This document shows, in pieces, positions 1 to 9,600 of a stretch of DNA of 64,000 nt (its first letter is position 1; each line of letters opens with the position of its first letter). Source of the DNA: Sperchopsis tessellata (taxonomy: Eukaryota > Arthropoda > Insecta > Coleoptera > Hydrophilidae). The DNA is taken from the NCBI GenBank assembly GCA_033557685.1, contig JAWQRN010000001.1:20591-84590 (forward strand), read 5' to 3'. Under the pieces are notes generated by a model. That model was given only the letters and a program-made list of their open reading frames with translations, ran no database searches and had not been told where the DNA came from. Both the position numbers and the translations under genes were made by a program.

Positions 1-320
1 TATTTGAGAATCATCTGCATAAAAATGATATTTGCAGTGTCTGAGACAGTTATAAAGATGATTTGTATAAATAGTGTACAACAAAGACTCCAGAATAGAT
101 CCCTGTGGTACTCCACATCACAAATATGAAAGGTTGAAAAGCTCTCCGGCAATTCTAACTATCTGCGAACTGTTTCCCAAATAGCTCTCAAAGAAGCTAA
201 CCAAATTAAGGGTGAATAACAGTAAGCCATGAAGAAGCATAACAAAGGTTTTAGAGAAATCAATCGAGGCCCATACTAACTTATGCAGATGGTACAAGAG
301 CAGAAACATAAACAACAAGG
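1..320 (-). mobile_element. LINE reverse transcriptase fragment (Jockey-like)
   Basis: Minus-strand translation, with frameshifts, gives a recognisable piece of a non-LTR reverse transcriptase. It reads a diverged version of the LDFSKAFD block (here IDFSKTF), then SFFESYLGN, then VEYHRDLFWSLCCTLFIQ, which with one frame change matches the GVPQGSILGPLLYTLYIN block, and near base 1 a relic of the YADD catalytic region. It is cut off by the window edge. With the fragment at 586-870 it was probably one element, split by the LINE tail at 310-585. It is not a working gene. Confidence 0.6.
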
Positions 321-585
321 CATAAAATGAGAACAACAGAAATGAAAATATTGCAAAGTTTAGTGGGAGGAATGTTGAGAGATACAAGGGAAAAATGTAA
401 TATACATAATGTGGTGAAGTGGATGAAAATGAGAAGAAAGTGTTGGAATAAACATGTGGAAAGAATGCAGGAGATGAGACTGGTGAAGATCAGCAGAGAT
501 TCGACGTCAGCAGGAAAGAGACCCCTTGAACGTCCACCAAGAAGATGGTGCCATAATTGGATACCATCGTCAACAGAATAAAGAT
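310..585 (+). mobile_element. LINE C-terminal tail fragment (RTE/BovB-like)
   Basis: The plus-strand frame encodes the typical tail that follows the reverse transcriptase domain of RTE/BovB-like LINEs. It reads EMKILQSLVGGMLRD, then WNKHVERMQEMRLVKISRD, then GKRPLERPPRRWCHNW. These correspond to the family's 'MKILR.IAG.TLRD...WNEHI.RM...R.V.IARD...GRRS.GRPRKRW' tail. Only about 85 codons remain, with no catalytic part. It sits in the opposite orientation between two pieces of another LINE, so it is probably a nested insertion or a rearrangement product. Confidence 0.6.
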
Positions 586-870
586 GTTAGACAACATGGA
601 CAAGTTTCTAGTTGAAAGAAGAAGGAGAATTAAAACGAGAGCAGTATTTAGATTAAATTCAAAAAATAAGAATACATCATCTGTCATAGCTTGCAAAGCA
701 GAAGCACAGTCAAGATTGTGCCTAAAGCTGGATTGAGTCTGCGGAAGAATGCTAAAGGAAGAGAGATGATCCTTGGCAAGCGGAGCAACAACACTAATCG
801 AGGGAACATCCTTGGACTCTACACAGTTCTTTGATTTAGGTATAGGAATGATTTGTGCCTCCCCCAAGAA
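586..870 (-). mobile_element. LINE reverse transcriptase fragment (Jockey-like)
   Basis: The minus-strand reading frame encodes ISVVAPLAK, then LPQTQSSFRHN, LQAMTDDV and NTALVL. These match in order the PIS..PPLAK, LPQTQSGFRKNHST, TDDI and TALVLLDFSKAF blocks of a Jockey-like LINE reverse transcriptase. It ends at a junction with Penelope-like sequence near 850. Probably the upstream half of the fragment at 1-320. Degenerate; no open catalytic domain. Confidence 0.55.
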
Positions 871-2275
871 GAAGGAAACACGCCATCCAGCAGACAGGAA
901 TTAACAATATTAGTGGGAACAGCCAGAACTGAACAACTCAATTATTATTATAATTTTCTAGAACAGATTTCTAGTATAAGACTAGCTCCAACAGACGTAA
1001 TGGTCAGCTTCGACGTCGAGTCCCTTTTCACCAGTATACCCGTGGATGATGCTATTAGCATCATCAGAGATCTACTGAGAGGGGAAAGTTCATGTCAAGA
1101 CATTGTAGTGCTGATGGTGGTTTGTCTGAGGTCCACTTATTTCCAACTAAGGGACCATTTCTATGAAAAAACATCTGGAGCTACTATGGGTTCCCCGTTG
1201 TCACCTGTTGCCAATATTTTTAAGGAGGCATTTGAGCAATTGGCATTATCGTCCTCCGATATAAAGCCTAAATGTTGGTTCCATTATGTGCATCACACCT
1301 TTGTTATATGGTCGTCAGGACGAGAGGCACTAGATGCCTTTTTGGATCACATAAACTCCCAACACCCCAATATACGTTTCACGATGGAGATTTAATCACC
1401 AGGCTTCTTTCCTTTCTTGGATGTATTGTTGAAACGTAGATCAGTTGGTACATTTCGTCATATGTTTATCGTAAACCCACCCATACCAATAGGTACTTGC
1501 ATGCAATGACACATCATCATCCCCGTCAGAAAATAACTGTGATTAACTCGCTCGTACGTCGAGCTTTCCAGTTGTGTGATACAACTCTACTTTCCCAGGA
1601 GTTGCATACAGTCACCAATGCGCTGTAATCTAATGGATATAGTTTGTCAGACATCAAACAGTCAATAAGACATTAAAGATGTCATCCGGTTACAAAGCGA
1701 AGGGGTTTATCAGATACCTTGTTCCTTTGGTAAGGTATACATTGGAGAAATCAAAAGTACGATTGCTACTTGTTTAAAGGAGCACCAACTCTGTACTTGT
1801 CTGGGTCATATTATTCAGTCAGCCATGGCTGAACATCGTCATAAAACAGGTCACACCATTATGTTCCAAGATACTAAAGTCTTAGCTCAGGAGCTTTCTT
1901 ATTTTCCCAGAAAATTCTGAGAAGCCACTGAGGTTTATAATCACCCCAACAATATCAATATGGACGATGGTTTTCAACTACCAATTGCTTGGAGAATCCC
2001 CCTCTCTGATTTCTCTACTCCTACACTCGGCAACAATCGCCCGAACGTATCAGATCTGTGCTTGGGCACTTCCCCCACTCTAATCCTTGCCAACATAAGC
2101 ATGATCTGGACGAGTTTGGATAAGTGCAGTGAATTCATTAATTGACGTAACATTACTTGCCTTGAAAATGTCCCTTGGAATAGTGGATGAAACGTCAGAC
2201 ACTTATCAGAGCTTCTACATGCTTTCCACGCGGAAACAATATTCATACAGATAATAACTGTGGAAGTTTATTACA
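851..2275 (+). mobile_element. Penelope-like retroelement (RT plus GIY-YIG), degenerate
   Basis: The intact frame 853-1395 encodes a Penelope-like reverse transcriptase segment: VSFDVESLFTSIPVDDAI (first catalytic Asp region), then TMGSPLSPVANIFKEAFEQ, which is the family's GSPLSPV..NI.ME.FE block. The catalytic YVDD box, expected after KPKCWF, reads YVHH, so both metal-binding aspartates are lost. Further frames, broken by stops and shifts, continue with PFLDVLLKRR (about 1415), and GVYQIPCSFGKVYIGE (about 1705), which is the start of the GIY-YIG endonuclease domain, then AEHRHKTGH and HPNNINMDDGFQLPIAW near the C-terminus. The non-coding tail (about 2121-2275) is repeated elsewhere in the window. 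An old, dead copy truncated at its 5' end. Confidence 0.85.
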
Positions 2276-2329
2276 TTTAAATCTCAATTATTGTTATTCG
2301 TGAATCCGTAAAAAAGTAATAATATTTAG

Positions 2330-3130
2330 TTTAATGAAGGTGTTGGGCATAAGGAGAGGAACAGGTTAATTCCAAAAAATGATCACAAGGAAAATTCACT
2401 CCTCTAAGGTCATAGGCACTTTTCTCATTATAATTGAACTTTTAGAGCGTAAGAATTTGCACCATCATAAAGCGTCCATATTTTGCTGCCTTGCTTGAAG
2501 GGGCAACAACCTCTAAATCCAACCAATTGTTCATCTAGTCACGTTTTCTCCTGCATTGTACAATTTCGATAGTATTTCAATCCACATTTCCTAAAAATCT
2601 CTTATATGAGCCAGCTTATTATGTAGCCTTCTTTCTTGATGTTTTTTTGTGTTATGAAATCCTAACACCTATGATATACAGTATAATTGTTTTAATGACA
2701 TTTTTGCGCAAAAAAGTGGTATACCTGTTTCTGCATTCCACAAACTTTAGGTAGAGATTCAATTTGTGTAAACTCTAGCCAACAGTAGCAAACCTCTGTA
2801 TGTTTGCAATGTAATATCTTCTAATTCTTGCCAATTATTACCATACACCTTTCAATATTAATCATTTTTAATATATTTTCTAGGAAACTATTCAAAATTA
2901 GTTGTAATACAGATTTTATATTCTAGACTTTTGTAATGCAGTATCTATCAGACCAGGTGCAACTTTTATATTTGTAGTTTTGTCTTTGATAACTGAATAG
3001 GATGCACTGTAACAGTTGTCTGACGAGCATTGTCTAAAGGTCATCATCTGACTCTTGCTCGTAATCACTTTCCTCAGTATACTACTTCTTTATAAGCTTC
3101 ATAGTCACTGTAGCTCAGATTTACAAGTAA
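2330..3130 (-). mobile_element. piggyBac-family transposase relic
   Basis: Minus-strand frames around 2570-2440 give MWIEILSKLYNAGENV, then after a frame change LDEQLVGFRGCCPFKQ, then SKIWTLYDGANSYALKVQ. This matches the conserved piggyBac order 'TLDEQLVGFRGRCPFRQY...GIK.W...D..TSYAL'. Upstream (about 3110-3030) an acidic stretch, SDYEQESDDDL, fits the acidic N-terminal region of such transposases. Multiple stops and frameshifts; no TTAA-flanked terminal repeats were identified. A pseudogene of a DDE/D transposase. Confidence 0.7.
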
Positions 3131-4365
3131 AAAAAATCGAGTTGTGAAAAATAATCTACCTTCAGAGGTTTACATATAAACAAAATTAGTTACACGGACA
3201 CCAAAAGAAACCTTCCCAGTTTCAAGAAATTCAAAATACCTATTACAGAACTTTGACACGCTTGTTACATTTGTACAGTACCCACTCGAACTGTCTAACC
3301 ACCACCTGCTAAAATAATTTAGCGGGCTGTGATCCATGTGAATATTTCATGGGATATGTTCAGAAATCGAGCAACAGAGGTAAATCGAGGTACAAATGTG
3401 TCAAGTAAAAGAGGTTTGACCTGTATATTTTCATTCTTTTCCTCTCTATTAAGTTTTACTTCACTCTGTAATGCAACGAACAGAACTAAGGTCACATATC
3501 ACAATTCGCTATTTATATGTATGAGGTAATTTACAAGTCTGTGATTGTTTAAACCTATGTACCTGACGGCAAACCTGCAGTCTTGTTGCAATTCATCAAA
3601 GCATAATAGTTCAAGTTTGGTGTCAGAAAAATAAACGTATTGGCAGGTAAAATCATTGGAGACGAAGAATTACATCCTTGAGACTATATTATAATTTGGG
3701 GTCATACTGACCGGAGGAGTATTTGTGTTACAATTACTTCTAAAATATTAACAAGACATCGTTTTCAAATAAATACAAACTATGTAATCTCTAAGAAAGA
3801 GATAAAGTCGTTAAATACAGAGTATAATTATTAAAAAATTGAAATGTTATTGAAACATGAATTCAATTGTAGATCATAAAGACCCAAGGAGAACAGCAGG
3901 TTAAATTTGATTGATTGTAATCACTTTTTGCTTCGTATTAATTGGTTAATTTGGATATTTTCAACTTTTCAGTTGTTTCAATTCAGCTTTTTTATCTGTA
4001 TAGAGGGTGGTTGTTAACTGTTTTTTTATCCTGAGATCACTTTTGATGAATTTTGTGATCTGCCAGTTATCACATAATTTTATTTTAGAATCAAGTTGAT
4101 TGATTTTAGTTATAAAATGACCGAAAAATGTTGCTAATCAATAAGTGACTCTGGTGTCAGCATATTTTTATTTTCAATCTTTGCGTCTCATTCTTTCACA
4201 TTCATCTCTAACCTCTCTTTTTATGTTGTCCAAGTACACTTGATGGTCTGTATACAATAACTAGCTTAATAGCTAGGTCAGTTAACTTCCAACCATGTAT
4301 TTTATGTAATATTTGACATACATTATGACGCTTCCTCCTCTAGAAGTTCTACAACATTTTCCATT
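3131..4365. other. Intergenic stretch without recognised features
   Basis: AT-rich sequence with only short chance reading frames. I see no exon with splice signals matching CPSF2 and no clear transposon protein. The last part (4190-4365) may belong to the LINE tail described next, since its minus strand is rich in charged codons, but the homology is not convincing. Confidence 0.4.
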
Positions 4366-4369
4366 TCAA

Positions 4370-4722
4370 AGCCACAATATATTATTCCTCCTTCTTATAT
4401 TAGACCTGATGGTCCTATTTCTCTCCGAAGCCTAGCGATTTTTACTGCTCTTGGGGTACAGACTGCCAATTGTCTTTCAATTTCTTCGGGGCCTATCCAA
4501 CGATCGGCAGGTTGTTGGTTTATATTCAAAGGCCTCTTGTGCGAGACTGTTGTCGTCTATTCACTTCACATGGTGTTACCAGTATCGCCTCATTTGCCTT
4601 CCCCACCTGACCACGTCATCCACTCCACATATTTATCATATCTCGTCATTCCTGACCCTATCTCTGATTGTTTTTCTTGATATCGCTCTTAACATTTTCA
4701 TTTCTGATGTTCTTATATAAAG
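4370..4722 (-). mobile_element. LINE C-terminal tail fragment (RTE/BovB-like)
   Basis: Reading the minus strand from about 4720 gives RTSEMKMLRAISRKTIRDR and RVRNDEI. After frameshifts follow HHVKWIDDNSLAQEAFEYKP and LDRPRRNWK, then a basic, asparagine/arginine-rich end. The order matches the tail downstream of the reverse transcriptase in RTE/BovB-like LINEs, the same tail type as at 310-585 but a different copy. No catalytic part remains. Confidence 0.6.
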
Positions 4723-4800
4723 AGTGCCAAAATTTGAATTCAATTTTTAAATTTGCCACCATTTCAGTTTTTTTACTGGAGTGTCAAATATCTTTAAAAG

Positions 4801-5094
4801 ATGACAAGCAGGAACATCAAAGTTATAAAAATGAATCCGTATACGATTGAACAAAGTGTATTAATTATGAAAACGTATTACAAATTTGGTGAAAGTATTG
4901 CCGAAACAAAAAGAAAATATGGAACCAAATTCGGTGTAGATAACTCACCTTCTGCAGCTGCTGTCACAAAAATTATTGAAAAATTTGGTTTTATAAAATA
5001 TCAAAGAAACAAATCATACCATCGTGGTAAACGTTTAGATGAAAACATAGCACCTGTCAGTATTTGTGCGTGTTGCAAGAATTCAAATATATAA
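4801..5094 (+). pseudogene. Helix-turn-helix (DUF4817-like) transposon-derived fragment
   Basis: An open frame of 97 codons encodes YTIEQSVLIMKTYYKFGES near its start, followed by AETKRKYGTKFGV and SAAAVTKIIEKFGF. This is the layout of the DUF4817-type helix-turn-helix domain ('YT.EQRVFIV..YY..GES...A.R.F...FG...P...TI..LV.KF') found at the N-terminus of many insect Tc/mariner-related transposases. The frame then leaves the family and ends, with no DDE domain behind it. Probably a truncated DNA transposon; domestication cannot be excluded, but it is short and has no visible splice partners. Confidence 0.5.
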
Positions 5095-5394
5095 AAATTC
5101 TCATCCTTAAGGGCTACTTTTCTAGAAAAATAAGAGTATCCATTGAAATATATAAGCATTCGGAAAATATGAATTGCAATAATGGGATGCCTCTAACTTC
5201 CACCTGGAAAACTTTTTTATCAAAATTACCATGTTCCGCAAGGGTTAAACCCTGGCGAGATCCTGTCGGCCAACAGGATAGTGGCGTACCGGGTATTGCT
5301 TATTAATCTACGTACTGAATTTAGAAGGTTTCCTATTGGTACCCACGCTATATATATAAGTCGGTAAACTACGAAAATCCATTTATTTCTTGAC

Positions 5395-5632
5395 TAACAC
5401 TTGTGAGAGCTACATGTTATTCTATTATTAGCACTTTTTAGAGCTGGTTGGCACCTACATCTAGCGCTTTTCCGAGCTACATGGTAATCTATAATTAGCA
5501 CTTTTAAGAGCTACAGGTCTTGAAAATGTCCCCTGCAACGTCGGCAAAAACAAAAGCAACATACAGTTATCTCCTGGAAAACCTGAAGATATTTACTGTA
5601 ACCGTGGAAGTCTACGTACTGAATCAAAATCA
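5395..5632 (+). repeat. Short Penelope-related repeat, type B, with 34-bp subrepeats
   Basis: This copy carries three diverged units of about 34 bp that begin agcac/agcgc-tttt and contain agagct/cgagct. They are followed by cttgaaaatgtcccctgcaa, the box cctggaaaacctgaag, and an end reading aaccgtggaagtctacgtac. The same order occurs at 31627-31835 in MYG1 intron 4, and part of it near 26370-26505. A partial copy of the terminal box may also lie at 5195-5330. No coding capacity; it is downstream of CPSF2 in the intergenic region. Confidence 0.6.
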
Positions 5633-6600
5633 TTAAACTTTCTATAAGTTTACGTTTCAAATGCACGAAATTATTATATTCATGTATACAATTACAAACT
5701 TTAAAAATAGGTTTGTATAAGAAGGATTGTATGTGTAATACATTCAAATACATCCTTTCTATCCAAAAATACCATTTTTATTATTTCACTACTATATCGC
5801 ATGCGAACAGAAGTCTCCATACATACGTCCGGTAAACGAGCCACTACATTAATTTACAGTTCACATATATATATAGCTCCTTTGAAATTAAATACAATCC
5901 ACACCTAACAGGCATATTACTATTTATCATCATTGAAGTAGATCTTATTGGTTTTACCTTCAAATTTACAATCTTTGGTATGAATGCTTTACATTGTTTC
6001 ATAACAGCTTCCTTAACTTTAAGTTTGGCATATTTGAAAAACCATGGGATTTTGTTCAGTCTGATTTATTACCATATTTTCAAAGAAATACGCCTTCCAA
6101 ATATATCGTCTTCTTAAACATTTTATTTCACTAGTAAACACTCTAGTTTTACCTTTTTATATCTTTTTCTAGTTTTAGAGACAAGTACAATGTATTATTC
6201 TGTACTAAGAGTTTTTACTATCTTATCAGAAATGACCTGCAAGAGTTTTTTGCAATGAAATCTAAATACAACAAAATAAAATTGTTTTCAATTTTCTGAT
6301 AAAATGTATCTACATGTAATAACAATTAGGTGTGAATTGACATATTACTTACCTTTTTTAACATATTCAGATTTGATTCAAAGTATCAGTCACCTTTCAG
6401 AGTCTCTATACACCTAAAATAAAGTAACAACATCACAGTCATGCACATTTCCGCCGGTGTGGCTTAACTGTTGCGTACAAGGTCATGTATCTTAACCAGT
6501 GAAACGAATGTCGATTATCAATTTTTATAATAATTACCAACGTCTGAATTTCGACATGCGTATCTATACACAGACAACAAAACAAGATTATAAAAAAAAA
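5633..6600. other. Region downstream of CPSF2, no recognised features
   Basis: AT-rich DNA with no open frame of note and no recognisable transposon protein. It lies between the type B repeat and the CPSF2 polyadenylation signal. Confidence 0.4.
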
Positions 6601-6611
6601 GGTTTTAAGGG

Positions 6612-6617
6612 TTTATT
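6612..6617 (-). terminator. Candidate CPSF2 polyadenylation signal (AATAAA)
   Basis: The minus strand reads AATAAA about 60 nt downstream of the CPSF2 stop codon, a normal distance for a 3' UTR signal. AATAAA is frequent by chance in AT-rich DNA, so this is a position-based inference. Confidence 0.4.
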
Positions 6618-6677
6618 TTAAAAAACATTTATAAACTTATTCTACTATGTATATTTATATATTACTATGAGTACTCC

Positions 6678-9600
6678 TTATAATATACCATATTGTTGAT
6701 ACAATATGTCCCTAACTTTGTAATAATCTTCAGATATGCAGCCTTCAACAAGTACTCTCCCAGTTTCAACCTGTAAAATAAAGAATATTTAACTCCAAAT
6801 TTGTTTTCCCCTGTTTTATTTTGTTTGTGATTTCACCAAAAAGTTTATTAACTTCTGCCTATATGAAAAGATATTATAACTTCTTGTACAATTATATCAT
6901 AAAATCTTTGACTATAAATACAGTTGGGATGAACGGTATGTACATTCCAGCTAAAATAGTTGAAATACAGTAATTCCTCCATTTACACATTCACTTTTAT
7001 TTCATTGGTTATTTGATATTTTATATATCAAATTTAATCCTAATTGGGATTTCCTTTCAATGAGTATCAGAAATCCCCAACCACGTTCAATTCCTTAATG
7101 GCAAAGTGATAAATTTAAGAATCTACATATCTTAAAAAAATTACAATTTGTATTCACGTATTGTATGATTAATGTTTATAATAACTGAATTAAATGTAAC
7201 ACGATGTGAAGACAAAATTAAGAGATTGCTAATATTCATACATGTTTATACGTACAACATGAAGTCGACATAGAGTCAGTATTTTCGAGCAATATTTCGT
7301 GATAAAGGAAGGTGTAAAGTGGGAGTAACCATATTTACTCTTGAAGAATCATCAAGCGAAAGTGATAATGAATCTTTGCAATAAACTGTTTATTTTTTAT
7401 ATTCTTTACATAAAAACTTGTTTATATGAAGTTTTCTAAAGTAAAGTATAGATTGTATGAAATTTTTAGAGAGTTACCTGCTTTACATAAGTTTAAATGA
7501 CTCAATTTTCACAGAACTTTCATGAATTCAGTTATATGTACAATTTTAAGTTAATTTATTAAGTAATAATTTTAGACAATGAAATTTTTTTACCTTTCTA
7601 ATAGCTATAGTATTGTTGCAACACCATAGAACACCATTGGACCATTCGGAATTAATGTTATGTTTTGCCAAAACCTGTTTAAAATCAATCATTTTTATAT
7701 CATTAATAAATACTGTCTCATGTGGAGCAATATTAGTTAAAATTGGTTCCAGGGTTAATATCTTTGCATCATCATCTTCAACTAAAATAGAAAAACAAAT
7801 AAATTAAAATAAAATATGGAAATAACTATAGATTATTTATCATACCTTCCATGAGTTCATTATCAGCATTTAATGGTTTAGCGTCTAGTTGGCTTTCCCT
7901 TAGAACAATTTGTGCATCTACCCATGCTACTTCAGCTTCCTTACCTTTTTGGAATTCTAGCTGAGATACCAGTGCATCTGTCAAACGTACCTATAAAACA
8001 AAATGGTATTGGTGTTTTGCAGTGAAAAATAATGAGATAATCAAAAACAAATGTGTATATGTAGGCAATATCTTGAAAGGGTTGTATAAAGAAGGCTCCC
8101 TAGCCTTTATATCTTCTATTCCACATTTGTTAAAAATAATGGCTTTAGCGCCATTAAGAAAGTAAAATGAAGCATAAAAGAGAAGTGAAGCAAAAGACTT
8201 GAAACAGATATTAACCTTTCCAGCTGTACATTTATACATAATTTGGAAGATCAAGTAGGACGACAATTAGCTCATAGATGACTGTATCCCATCCATAGAT
8301 ACCCAATAGGTATTAAAGTCTTATGTAGAACAATAAACATTAGGCGACTATACTCTAAGAGGTATAATTACCCAAGGTGTAAATATTGCGTTGATGTAGG
8401 TATGATCTTACTCGAACATTAAACATAATAAGAGAGTCGATTCACTAGCCAAGACTGGTGTAGAGGATGATGTTCATTACCTCCAGAAACTCCAAATCAT
8501 ATAACATTTTTCCTTAACTTAGGACTAGAATTACGGCTCGATGGAATTGCAATTCGAATCAATTTATAAATACGAACACAATTCAATATGTTCTAATATT
8601 CCTATAAAGTCTTTGTATTCAGATTTGTGTTTTGGTCATGGATGTTACTCACTACGCCTACCAAAATTGAATTTGCTACTTTATCCCAACGTGAATATGC
8701 GAATGAAGAGGTAGATGTGGATCACATTTTTCAATTGTAATAACTATCGTATATTCAGTAACCTCCTTTAGAACCAACAACCAAAAATACTCACAGCAAC
8801 AAAAAAAATAAGATTTTTATGTAAAAATAGAATTAAAATGAATGAAAATGACAATTAAAAATATTAAAATTTAACTGTATACTATACTCAAAAATTTAGC
8901 TTCGAGAATTGTATCAATTGTTTTTGTAACTTAAACCTTATCCCTTCCAGTGGCGTATTTCATATCTGTGTTATTTTAAGTCAAAAAATTATATATATCT
9001 CAAAGACAATTGAATTTACAGATAGAAAATGTTGCATAAATTTAATCAGAAATATGAAACTGGAGAAAAATAAAGTGTTTATTTAAAAAAAATAAAGTTA
9101 AACTTTGTACCGTTTTTCGTAAAATTCTGTTTGCAATATTTTCAAGTGCCCCTTTAAAAACTACAAAACTTTAAAAGTTATTTTCTATCTGAAATAGCTT
9201 ACAAGTTTTCAAAGAATGTCAAACAAAAGGAACAGCCTGTATATTTCAAATAGTTTTGATATTAAAATGTCAAGAAGGGATGGTTAGTCACGATGGTAAC
9301 TTATAAAATAAAATGATTTTCTTTTATTGTGGAAATTACAAAATTCTGAAAAATTATTAATCATAAATGAAAAAATGAAATAAGGATATAAACTTTATTT
9401 ACCTGGTATATGTGTGTTTCACTAGTCACATCAACAGTTTCACCTCGTGAAGGTGTAAATATTCTTATAGAAGGCTCCTTCTGCTTGAGGTATGATTCAA
9501 CGGCTGCAGTACTTTCTGATGATCCCCTTACTACTATCAGTCTTCTAGGTCTCAATTGTTCTAAAATCTTTTGCAAAGATTCACCATCAGACCTACCTTC

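Noticed and set aside
8270..8760. Possible LINE zinc-knuckle tail ([10 protein letters not shown]) in CPSF2 intron 7
   Set aside because: Only one Cys pair with no further matching blocks; too weak.
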